A stretch of 15,888 nucleotides of DNA from Myxococcales bacterium (GTDB lineage: Bacteria; Myxococcota; Polyangia; Fen-1088): NCBI GenBank assembly GCA_003155465.1, contig PMCR01000296.1:1-15888 (forward strand). Direction: 5' to 3'. Every line of letters begins with the position of its first letter. Within the stretch, counting starts at the first letter, position 1. Of this stretch, positions 7,036 to 13,725 are shown piece by piece. Below the pieces are notes generated by a model. It did not search any database, had not been told where the DNA came from, and saw only the letters and a program-made list of their open reading frames with translations. The position numbers were made by a program, and so were the translations under genes.

Positions 7036-8901
7036 TCACTTGTTGCAAGTGTCGGTCGTAATACAAGTCAAGCACTGCATCGCTAGCACCGTGCCTGGAG
7101 GCGCCGGTACGTCCCCCTTGCGCAAGGCAGAGATCCGCTGGCCCGCGTACCCTATGTCCTTGCAGCCCTTGACTGGATCGTTGTCGTACCAGAAATACCA
7201 GCAAGGCCGATTGTCATCCGTCACGGACTTGATTTGTGGATTCGCGGGGTCGAGAGGGCTTCCATTTAGCATACACTCCTTGAGGGGCTTCTCCTGGTAG
7301 CCGGTCGCAAGGCAGTCACCCTGTCCCGCTGGGGCGCACGAGAGCTTGTCGAGAACCTGGCATTCCGGCTCGACGACGGCCGTGCTGGGGTTGGTGTCGA
7401 TCAACGGGTACAGGACGCAGCCGGGCTGCAAAGCCTTGACGATTGCATTTGCAATTTGAGTCATAGCATCGCTGAAGTCCTCTTTGCAGATACTGAAGAC
7501 GTTCCGGTCCTTGCCTTTCTTGAAGCCGTCGACGAACTGCTTCAGGCGAAGTCCAGCATAGGCCTTGTAGATATTCCCATCCCCGGCCGTGCTACTCGGA
7601 ATCTTGCAGATCGGCATGTAGTCCCACAGGTTCTCCTGCCCCTTGATCGAGGTGGCATCCTTGCCAATCTGGTACTGATTGCTGGTCTGAACAGTGTTCG
7701 GCAGGGTATCGTTCGGATCGTTCGGGTCCGTTGGCCAGCCGAAGATGCCTGACACGAGGATCTGCTCGGGCCTCTTGGTGACTGCCACGTCCTGGCCGTT
7801 CTTGTCTTTGACCATCACGGTGACGCCAGCGACGCTATTGATCATGTCCTGAACTCTGATGAGCGGAAGCCATGCGGGGTCCGGCTTCGTGATGTCAACC
7901 TGGTCCTTGGGTGCGCAGTCGGAGAGGTTGGTCGAGAAGCCTGAGCCCGTGTAGCCCACCGCCGGGTCAGTGTAGTCAGGAATTGGCTGGCCCTTACAGA
8001 CGTGGCCGCGCGCCGCACATCTCATGCTGGCGGTTTCGGTAGTAACCCCGTTCGCATCCCGGGGCTTCTCCAAGAACATTCCATTGTTCTTTCCGTCGTC
8101 GGGATCAGCGGAGCAGTCGTCTTCATCGGTAATCAGAACGATGGCCAGGTAGGCCTTGGGCCGGATGAAGCCGAGGTTCCCCATGTTCACGTCCGTACAG
8201 TTATTTCCGCTGCTGTCGCACCCAATCTTCTGGGGGTTAAGCGCCAAGCGAACCGCTTGCAGCTGGTGTTCGTAGCCACAGCCCACAACGCCAACTGCTT
8301 TGGCCAGGCAGGAGAAGACATCTGCAATGGGCCGGCCGGAGTAGTTCGTGTCCCGCCCGACTTGCCCGTTGGGTTTCTGGACATCTGAGATCCAACGGGC
8401 GCCATCCGCGAGGCCGCAGCCGTCGGTTATCGGGGGGTTCGCGGCTGCTGCCCATTGACTACCAGGCGCGACCGTCGCCCTCGCCCCGGGGGTCTTATCG
8501 TTTCCCCACAGGAGGCCCCTGTCGCCGAGCGGGACGTTGCAGTTGCCGCCGATGCCCTCCTGACCGGCTCCCATGTCGCTGCTGACTACGCCGATGTGGA
8601 CGTCAGGCAAACCGCCTTCCAGGGTGTTCAATACATCGATCATCCTTGGGAAGTTCTTGGCCAGTGCCGTCTGCTTGGGGTCCATCGACGGGGAGTTGTC
8701 GACCAGGAACAAGATGTCGACCTCGCGCTCCGGGCTGACCAGAATCGAGAAGTCGGTTTGTTGCTGCGGGTCCGGCAGGGGCTCCTGCAGCGGATGTGAG
8801 TTGCAGGCCCACAGGGCCAGGGGGAGGGCGGGAATCACCAGCCCAAAGCGGAGGTACTGCCAACGGACAAGCGGCGAGAGCCTTGAAAGATGACGGGCCA
8901 T
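7036..8901 (-). CDS. Cys-rich von Willebrand factor A domain lipoprotein
   Basis: A predicted exported lipoprotein of about 621 aa. The signal peptide ends in LALWAC with lipidated Cys33. A vWA domain follows, with a complete MIDAS motif DNSPS at Asp68, Ser70 and Ser72 (DILFLVDNSPSM), preceded by a Gln/Pro-rich linker. LITDEDDCSADPDDG lies in the domain's later half. The mature protein has about 22 further cysteines, concentrated in the last 150 residues, suggesting many disulfides and an extracytoplasmic location. Large vWA lipoproteins like this are common in Myxococcota, usually without assigned function; metal-dependent protein binding at the surface is an inference. ATG 8901 is chosen because AGGAGG lies 6 nt upstream; ATG 8916 contains that site and is rejected. 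It is alone in its transcription unit unless read through from the upstream peptidase gene. Confidence 0.9.
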   Translation of the reverse strand: MARHLSRLSPLVRWQYLRFGLVIPALPLALWACNSHPLQEPLPDPQQQTDFSILVSPEREVDILFLVDNSPSMDPKQTALAKNFPRMIDVLNTLEGGLPDVHIGVVSSDMGAGQEGIGGNCNVPLGDRGLLWGNDKTPGARATVAPGSQWAAAANPPITDGCGLADGARWISDVQKPNGQVGRDTNYSGRPIADVFSCLAKAVGVVGCGYEHQLQAVRLALNPQKIGCDSSGNNCTDVNMGNLGFIRPKAYLAIVLITDEDDCSADPDDGKNNGMFLEKPRDANGVTTETASMRCAARGHVCKGQPIPDYTDPAVGYTGSGFSTNLSDCAPKDQVDITKPDPAWLPLIRVQDMINSVAGVTVMVKDKNGQDVAVTKRPEQILVSGIFGWPTDPNDPNDTLPNTVQTSNQYQIGKDATSIKGQENLWDYMPICKIPSSTAGDGNIYKAYAGLRLKQFVDGFKKGKDRNVFSICKEDFSDAMTQIANAIVKALQPGCVLYPLIDTNPSTAVVEPECQVLDKLSCAPAGQGDCLATGYQEKPLKECMLNGSPLDPANPQIKSVTDDNRPCWYFWYDNDPVKGCKDIGYAGQRISALRKGDVPAPPGTVLAMQCLTCITTDTCNK

Positions 8902-9021
8902 GGAAACCCTCCTCATGGACGAACCGGAGTGATGGTCAGAACTCGTCGCTACCTTACAGCAAGATGCGGGCCGAAGGGAATCTTAGTTTCATGAGGAAGA
9001 CACGAGTCCGTTCGTGACGGT

Positions 9022-9061
9022 ATGCCAACCTGGTTGGCATGGGTGCTCTAGTGGTTGGCAC
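9022..9061. promoter_or_regulatory. Perfect palindrome plus third half-site, operator-like
   Basis: ATGCCAACCTGGTTGGCAT at 9022-9040 is a perfect 9-bp inverted repeat around one base. A third half-site GGTTGGCAC lies at 9053-9061, in phase with the second half-site at 21-bp spacing, about two helical turns. It is in the 181-bp gap upstream of the vWA lipoprotein and 22 bp past the stop codon of the D,D-peptidase. The single-base loop and lack of a T-tract argue against a terminator; a dimeric repressor or activator site for the lipoprotein gene is the better reading. Confidence 0.5.
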
Positions 9062-9082
9062 GATGAACTGACGCGGCGAACC

Positions 9083-10237
9083 TCATCGGTCGGGGCGGGG
9101 TTGCGACTGGGGGATTGCCGAGTCAGCAATGTCTTTCCGCGTCGGCGAGGAGGCGGCGTCTGGGCTGGCAGAGAAGCCATCAGGGAGCGGCGGTCCCGGA
9201 ACCGTCGCCGGCGCGGTCAGCTTGCCCCTGTGTGAGACTATCCAGTCGACCACGCGGGCCACGTCTCCGAAGCGGGTGAGCTTGCCCTCGGTGCCGAGCA
9301 GAGCCATGCCGTAGTTGTGGCCGTCGATGCGGATGGCGATAACCAGGCAATAGCGGGCGGCATCGTTGTAGCCGGTCTTGCCGCCGAGGACCTGCAAGCT
9401 CGGACGGGCCGCGGGCCGGTGCGTGCTGATGTATTTGATGGGCGGGCGACCCACGGGGTGGGCTTCGTATTCCGGCTTGCGCACTATGGGACCTAGCACC
9501 GGGTGAGACATGGCTGTGCGCAAGAGTTGCAGGAGTTCGCGCGGGGTGGAGAGGTTTTCCGGGGAAAGCCCGGTCGGTTCGCGGAAGCGCGTCCCGCGCA
9601 GCTCCAGAGACGCCACCTTCTTGTTCATGGCATTGGTGAACGGGGTGGTACTCAGCCCGACCGCGCGTCCCAGGGCAGATACGGCCCGGTTGTCCGATCC
9701 AAGCAGGGCCGCGTGTAGCAGATCCCGGTTGGACAGGGTCATGCCTTCGAGCAGGCGCGAGGGCGCTCCACCGCGGGCGACCTCGGCGTCGATCTTCCTT
9801 ATTGTGGTCAATCCCTCGAGGTCTAGATTGTGGTCCATCACGACCAGGGTCGCGGCCAACTTGGAGATGGAGGCAATCGCGCGCGGCCGGTCAGGCTTGC
9901 GGGCGAAGATCTCATGCCCGCTGTCCATGTCCACGACCAGCGCGCCGAGCGATTGCACGTTGGGCAGGCTGTCTTTGACGGCCACCACATGCTTTTCCAG
10001 AAAGGCTTTCTTCTTGGCGGGTGGCTTCTTCCCGCGAGTCTTCTTCGCCGCTTTGCCGTTGGGCTTGGCTTTCCCGTTCCTCTTGGCAACAGGCTTGCCC
10101 TTGCCCTTGTTCTTGCCCTTGGCCTTGCCCGGGGATGGCTTGGCTGCAGCCGCCTGCGCGCCAAGGGCGGCGGCCGGCGCCAAGAGCGGCACGCAGCACG
10201 CTGCAATGAGCAGCAGGTTTCTGGGGACGCGGAGCAC
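9083..10237 (-). CDS. Penicillin-binding D,D-peptidase (S11 family, PBP7-like)
   Basis: A predicted periplasmic serine D,D-carboxypeptidase or endopeptidase acting on peptidoglycan cross-links; 384 aa. A hydrophobic signal peptide (about 1-28) is followed by a Lys/Gly/Pro-rich basic segment at about 33-77. The peptidase domain has all three active-site motifs: SISK at 123-126, SDN at 181-183 and KTG at 287-289. FREPTGLSPENLSTPREL and KTGYNDAARYCLV resemble PbpG/PBP7 endopeptidases more than PBP5, by recalled family features. The basic linker may bind polyanions such as teichoic-like polymers, LPS or DNA, or anchor to peptidoglycan; this is speculative. The C-terminal 40 residues are Pro/Ser-rich and no membrane anchor is visible. 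The start is GTG 10237 with no clear Shine-Dalgarno but a promoter-like pair placing transcription start a few bases upstream. Confidence 0.92.
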   Translation of the reverse strand: MLRVPRNLLLIAACCVPLLAPAAALGAQAAAAKPSPGKAKGKNKGKGKPVAKRNGKAKPNGKAAKKTRGKKPPAKKKAFLEKHVVAVKDSLPNVQSLGALVVDMDSGHEIFARKPDRPRAIASISKLAATLVVMDHNLDLEGLTTIRKIDAEVARGGAPSRLLEGMTLSNRDLLHAALLGSDNRAVSALGRAVGLSTTPFTNAMNKKVASLELRGTRFREPTGLSPENLSTPRELLQLLRTAMSHPVLGPIVRKPEYEAHPVGRPPIKYISTHRPAARPSLQVLGGKTGYNDAARYCLVIAIRIDGHNYGMALLGTEGKLTRFGDVARVVDWIVSHRGKLTAPATVPGPPLPDGFSASPDAASSPTRKDIADSAIPQSQPRPDR

Positions 10238-10246
10238 GGGCGGTGC

Positions 10247-10275
10247 AGGTTAGTCAGTACAGAGGCGATGAGCAA
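10247..10275 (-). promoter_or_regulatory. Putative promoter of the D,D-peptidase gene
   Basis: On the minus strand TTGCTC (10275-10270) and TAACCT (10252-10247) are separated by 17 nt. The -10 ends 9 nt before the GTG at 10237, so the transcript would be leaderless or nearly so. This fits the absence of a Shine-Dalgarno. Confidence 0.4.
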
Positions 10276-10331
10276 CTGATCGATTTACGGAGGGGTGTGC
10301 CTCTCCCCCCGTCGGGCGAAGTCCGACAAGG

Positions 10332-10337
10332 TACACT
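10332..10337 (+). promoter_or_regulatory. -10-like TACACT before mqnD
   Basis: TACACT lies 6 nt before the ATG at 10344, the same hexamer and spacing class as at the response regulator. No -35 box is visible at the expected distance. It would give a leaderless mqnD message. Confidence 0.35.
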
Positions 10338-10343
10338 GGGACG

Positions 10344-11192
10344 ATGCCCATCTCGCTGGCCTACTCGGTTGATGCTGACGATGCGTTCATGTTCCACGCC
10401 CTGCGCGTAGCCGGCGTCGACACCCGGGGGCTGGCGTTCACCCATCATCGCTGCGACACGTCCGAATTGAACGCCCTGGCTCTGACGGGCGAAATCGATG
10501 TGGTCGCGATCTCCGTGGGCGCCTACCCCGCTGTGGCGGCCACGTACCTGCTTCTGCCCCACGGAGCCTCGGTGGGGCGCGGCTTCGGGCCCGTGCTGGT
10601 GGCGCGGCAGCCGATGGCCTTGGCCGACTTGGTCGGACGGCGCGTCGGCATTCCGGGCCTGTCCACCACGGCGTGGTTGGTGTTGCGTCAGTTGCAACCA
10701 GGGCTTCTGCCCATCGTCGTGCCGATCGCGCCCTTCGGCCGCATCTTCGAGTGTCTGGATGCGGGCAGCATCGACGCAGCCTTGTTGATCCACGAGGGCC
10801 GCCTCATCTACGAAAGCCGCGGCTATGCGCGCATCGCCGAGCTTGGGGAATGGTGGCAGGCCGAAACCGGGCTGCCCCTGCCGCTCGGGGTGAATGTTAT
10901 TCGGCGCGGGCTTGGGGCCGAACGCATCACTGCAGTGTCCGCGATCCTGCGCGAGGCGATCGCCTACGCGCTCGGCCATCGCGACGAGGTGATCCGGGCG
11001 CTGGCGGCCGAGCAGCGAGGCGAGGCCGCACTGACCCAGACCGCGCTGCTTGATCGCTACCTTGGCATGTACGCCAACGAGGACACGCGCGCAATGGCGC
11101 CCGATGCCCGCCGTGCCATCGAGGTACTGTTTGATCGCGCGGCAAAGGCCGGCTTGCTTCCCGCGGGTTGCCGTATCGACTGGGCACCGTAG
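10344..11192 (+). CDS. mqnD: 1,4-dihydroxy-6-naphthoate synthase MqnD
   Basis: Converts cyclic de-hypoxanthine futalosine to 1,4-dihydroxy-6-naphthoate in the futalosine route to menaquinone; cytoplasmic. The 282-aa protein fits the periplasmic-binding-protein-like fold of the family: ADDAFMFHAL near the start corresponds to the family's N-D-T-F-x-F-H-A segment, then DVVAISVGAYP, the block YLLLPHGASVGRGFGPVLVAR, GRRVGIPGLSTTAWLVLR, and AALLIHEGRLIYESRGYARIAELGEWW. The usual SPCPND opening is altered to YSVDADD, so the first substrate-binding loop differs from the textbook form. The neighbour mqnB, convergent and 4 nt away, acts earlier in the same pathway, which supports the call. mqnA, mqnC and mqnE are not in the window. 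Confidence 0.92.
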   Translation: MPISLAYSVDADDAFMFHALRVAGVDTRGLAFTHHRCDTSELNALALTGEIDVVAISVGAYPAVAATYLLLPHGASVGRGFGPVLVARQPMALADLVGRRVGIPGLSTTAWLVLRQLQPGLLPIVVPIAPFGRIFECLDAGSIDAALLIHEGRLIYESRGYARIAELGEWWQAETGLPLPLGVNVIRRGLGAERITAVSAILREAIAYALGHRDEVIRALAAEQRGEAALTQTALLDRYLGMYANEDTRAMAPDARRAIEVLFDRAAKAGLLPAGCRIDWAP

Positions 11193-11196
11193 GCAG

Positions 11197-11961
11197 CTAC
11201 CGGCGGACGGTTGATCGCTCGATCACTTCGAGGGCTGCGCGGCAGGCAGCGGCTGCGGCGCGGGTCGCGTTGCGCTTCCAGGCCGCGTGCGCGCACGGGC
11301 CCACGGCGTTGCTGATGCCCAGGATGGCCGCAAAGGGCAGCCCACCCGCCACCGCGGCGCGGGCGACGGCAAAGGCCTCGAGGTTCTCGACGTCGCAGGC
11401 CGGGGACTGGCTGCCTCGCCCGACAGGGACCGGGCGCGACGTGATGGCGAGCGGACACGCCACATCGGCCATGAGCAGGCCGGCCGCCGCGGCGATCCGG
11501 CGCAGGGCAACTGTGGTCTCCTGCGTGGCGGGCAGGGCCGGGGGAAAATACGCGTCGCCGGTCGCCACCCCGTCGGACGAGAGAACCAGGCGCCGGGCTG
11601 CTACCACGCCTGCCAGGGCAAGGTCGGGGCGCCGGCCCGGGTAGCTGCCGGCCGTGCCGACCAACATGACGGCGTCGGGTTTCACCTCTGCGATGGCGGC
11701 GGTGGCGCCGATGGCGGCCTCGACAAGGCCGACGCCCGCCACCCGCGCGACCACCTGTTTGCTGGTCGCGCGGGGAGCCGGCCGGCTTTGCCGGCCGCGC
11801 ACCATCGCGGAAGGGTATGGGAACCCTTTGAGGGTTCCCATATCATTGGACCCTTGTTTGAGCAGGCGGAGAAGCTCAGCCAGCTCCGGCGGCCAGGCCG
11901 CCAGCACGAGCCAGCGCGTAGGCGGAGGCGTCTGATCGGGCTTGCCGGTTCGCGAGCGCAA
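11197..11961 (-). CDS. mqnB: Futalosine hydrolase MqnB (nucleoside phosphorylase superfamily)
   Basis: Predicted to cleave futalosine to hypoxanthine and dehypoxanthine futalosine for menaquinone synthesis. The 254-aa protein has the superfamily landmarks: an N-terminal strand RWLVLAAWPPELAEL, GVGLVEAAIGATAAI, VMLVGTAGSYPG, SSDGVATGDAYFPP, CDVENLEAFAVARAA (nucleoside-binding Glu region) and the late block LGISNAVGP. MTA/SAH nucleosidase is the main alternative, but adjacency to mqnD favours MqnB. The start is TTG 11961 with AAGGA 10 nt upstream; a GTG a few codons after the Thr/Pro stretch is possible. Residues about 37-69 are not family-like and are encoded by a hairpin-rich segment (see the repeat at 11756-11860). 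The frame stays open through it, so the enzyme may still work. Confidence 0.85.
   Translation of the reverse strand: MRSRTGKPDQTPPPTRWLVLAAWPPELAELLRLLKQGSNDMGTLKGFPYPSAMVRGRQSRPAPRATSKQVVARVAGVGLVEAAIGATAAIAEVKPDAVMLVGTAGSYPGRRPDLALAGVVAARRLVLSSDGVATGDAYFPPALPATQETTVALRRIAAAAGLLMADVACPLAITSRPVPVGRGSQSPACDVENLEAFAVARAAVAGGLPFAAILGISNAVGPCAHAAWKRNATRAAAAACRAALEVIERSTVRR
11756..11860. repeat. In-frame hairpin element inside mqnB with flanking direct repeats
   Basis: TGTTTG at 11756-11761 and 11855-11860 are 99 bp apart, exactly 33 codons; on the coding strand each reads CAAACA within Lys-Gln codons. Between them are two perfect hairpins: CGGCCGGC/GCCGGCCG (11779-11786, 11790-11797, loop TTT) and TATGGGAACCCT/AGGGTTCCCATA (11816-11827, 11831-11842, loop TTG). 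A third, CGCGCGACCA/TGGTCGCGCG (11744-11753, 11763-11772), straddles the right-hand repeat on the coding strand. It encodes the non-conserved residues about 38-70. Hairpins and repeats are seen directly; insertion is an inference. Confidence 0.65.
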
Positions 11962-12000
11962 CTAGAAATGATCCTTGTTGTGGATGTCCGATGAGGTGGC

Positions 12001-12029
12001 TTGGGCGTTCAACAGGAGCTTGGTATACC
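12001..12029 (+). promoter_or_regulatory. Putative sigma-70-type promoter for mnmA
   Basis: TTGGGC at 12001-12006 and TATACC at 12024-12029 are separated by exactly 17 nt, with TGG before the -10. This is the best -35/-10 pair in the window. It lies in the divergent mqnB-mnmA gap and would leave an mnmA leader of about 85-90 nt. Confidence 0.5.
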
Positions 12030-12123
12030 TCGGCGTCCGCGACTCGGTCCATGGGTCGTGACCCCGCGGCCGCACGGAAGAGTGTACGTTCCTCGTGAAG
12101 CAGTTGAAAAAGCCAGCCCAGTG

Positions 12124-13209
12124 ATGAACCCGCCGATCGCTGCCGAGAAACGCGTGCTCGTCGCCATGAGCGGCGGGGTGGATTCCTCGGTCACGGCCGG
12201 GCTGCTGCGCGACGCGGGCTTCGAGGTCACAGGAGTGTTCATGTGCCTGGGTACGGCAGGCGATCCGGACAGCGACTCGCGCGGATGCTGCTCGGCCCAG
12301 GATGCGGCTGACGCGCGCGCGGTGGCGCACAAGCTGGGTATCGATCTGTACGTGTTGAATCTTGCCGACGCGTTCCAACCGATCATCGAGTATTTCGTCG
12401 ACGAATACCGTCACGGCCGCACACCCAATCCTTGCGTTCCGTGCAACGCCCAGATCAAGTTCGGACGGCTCATTCGTCACGCGGACTCGTTGGGCATTCC
12501 CTGGGTGGCCACCGGCCACTACGCGCGCATGCTACCGGTTGCGGGTCGTCCGGCCATCTGGCGCAAGTCCCCACGGCACAAGGACCAGTCCTACGTACTG
12601 TTCGGAATTGCCGGTGAGCTGTTGGGGCGGATTCTTTTTCCCCTCGGCGAAATGCCCAGCAAGCGCGACGTACGTGAGAAGGCGCGCGCCATGAGCCTGC
12701 CAGTGCACGACAAGCCCGACAGCCAGGAGATCTGTTTCGTTCCGGACAACGACTACGTCGCCTTTCTGGGCCGGCGCTGCCCCGAGGCTTTGCGGCCGGG
12801 GCCCGTCGTTGATTCCAGCGGCCAGGTTCTGGGCCGCCATCGCGGCATCGCCGCCTTCACCATCGGCCAGCGCAAGAGACTGGGCGTGGCGGGCAAGACT
12901 CCTCTCTACGTCACACACCTGGATGCGGCCGCGGCCACGGTTACGGCGGGCCCGCGCAGCGAGATCCTACACCGCCACTTGCAGGCGACGCAGGCCAACT
13001 GGCATTGCGACCTGCCGGAAGAATTCGAGGCAACGATTCAGATTCGCTACAACCACGCCGGCAGTCCCGGTCGCGTGCGTCTGACCGGCCCCTCCGGGTT
13101 CGAAGTGGATTTTGCCGAGCCAGTCATGGCCGTGACGCCGGGCCAGGCCGCGGTTTGCTATGAGGGCGATCGCCTGCTGGGCGGGGGGTGGATCCAGTCG
13201 GCGGGGTAG
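12124..13209 (+). CDS. mnmA: tRNA-specific 2-thiouridylase MnmA
   Basis: Activates U34 of tRNAs for Glu, Gln and Lys with ATP and installs sulfur at position 2. The 361-aa length is normal. The PP-loop SGGVDSS is at 16-22, the catalytic nucleophile Cys104 in TPNPCVPCNAQIKFG, the ATP-region GHYAR near 131, KDQSYVLF near 153, the partner Cys204 in PDSQEICFVPD, and HRGIAAFTIGQRKRLG begins the central and C-terminal beta-barrel domains. All catalytic residues are present. The frame is open back to 12001, but ATG 12124 is chosen because the MnmA fold starts at KRVLVAMSGG nine residues later. No strong Shine-Dalgarno is visible; the in-frame GTG 12121 is an alternative. It is a single-gene unit, divergent from mqnB. 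Confidence 0.97.
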   Translation: MNPPIAAEKRVLVAMSGGVDSSVTAGLLRDAGFEVTGVFMCLGTAGDPDSDSRGCCSAQDAADARAVAHKLGIDLYVLNLADAFQPIIEYFVDEYRHGRTPNPCVPCNAQIKFGRLIRHADSLGIPWVATGHYARMLPVAGRPAIWRKSPRHKDQSYVLFGIAGELLGRILFPLGEMPSKRDVREKARAMSLPVHDKPDSQEICFVPDNDYVAFLGRRCPEALRPGPVVDSSGQVLGRHRGIAAFTIGQRKRLGVAGKTPLYVTHLDAAAATVTAGPRSEILHRHLQATQANWHCDLPEEFEATIQIRYNHAGSPGRVRLTGPSGFEVDFAEPVMAVTPGQAAVCYEGDRLLGGGWIQSAG

Positions 13210-13216
13210 CCAGCCA

Positions 13217-13320
13217 TCAGGGCTTGCCGCCGGCCAGCTTGACGCCCTCGGGGACCAGGGATGCGACGTCGCTGGACAGCTTGATCCAGCCTAGAGCACC
13301 GTGGCGAAAGTCTCCGCGTC
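13217..13320 (-). pseudogene. Scrap of an unidentified minus-strand gene C-terminus
   Basis: Reading the minus strand from about 13320 down to a TGA at 13217-13219 gives about 34 codons that look like real coding sequence. Third positions are almost all G or C (GGC, AAG, CTG, GTC) and the peptide includes GWIKLSSDVASLVPEG. The frame is closed upstream by TAA at about 13322-13324 with no good start codon. It is probably the surviving 3' end of a gene cut by rearrangement. I do not recognise the family. Confidence 0.35.
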
Positions 13321-13363
13321 GCGGTTATGGCAGGTTCTGACCCGTCTGCGGCGTCGCCGCTCG

Positions 13364-13530
13364 CTTGAATGGGTGGATTTCTGGGATCCATCGCGCGTCT
13401 ATATCGGTCCCGGGGAGCGCGATGTCCCGGTTGGGGCGGTTCCACCCGCGCCCGATGCGAAAATGGTCACCGGCCGTGAACCGATCTTCATCCGACGTGG
13501 CGCGCTCATCCCCACGGACGTACGACTCGA
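13364..13530 (+). pseudogene. Fragment resembling glycoside hydrolase family 31 C-terminal region
   Basis: About 55 codons read SLEWVDFWDPSRVYIGPGE, then after a short stretch GREPIFIRRGALIPTDV. This resembles the post-barrel segment of GH31 alpha-glucosidase/xylosidase enzymes, where a W-x-D-F-W block is followed by P-x-F-x-R-x-G-x-I-P. Nothing of the catalytic barrel precedes it, the upstream residues are Arg-rich and unlike the family, and no GH31-like sequence continues in this frame beyond about 13530. The GTG at 13301 opens the frame formally (13301-13645), but I treat it as a remnant, not a functional gene. Family assignment rests on two short motifs. Confidence 0.45.
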
Positions 13531-13725
13531 TTACACGGGGCTGGTCCTGTACACTACCGCGTGTGTTCACGACAGCGCCATCCGGAGACAGAGACCGGGT
13601 GCGCACAGCCGCTTTGTGGACTCGCCATGGCTACCGCGCGGGTGACCCCGGGCCGGCAGGAAGGGATGGTTCGAGGACGATCAAGAGCCCCATTCGATTG
13701 GCTGCACGCGCATGATTAGCCCCAA
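13531..13725. other. Degenerate spacer before the glycosyltransferase
   Basis: No recognisable gene. It may hold further frameshifted debris of the GH31-like scrap. No clear promoter or ribosome site for the downstream gene is visible. Confidence 0.5.

Noticed and set aside
8914..8916. ATG as the vWA lipoprotein start
   Set aside because: It overlaps the AGGAGG that serves ATG 8901 and would add five residues before the signal peptide.
9055..9070. TGGCAC as a sigma-54 -24 element
   Set aside because: The matching TTGC -12 element is absent at the required spacing on either strand; the string is part of the repeated half-site.
13301..13645. 114-codon plus-strand frame as an intact gene
   Set aside because: Only a central piece resembles GH31; both ends are non-homologous and no catalytic part exists, so it is treated as a remnant.
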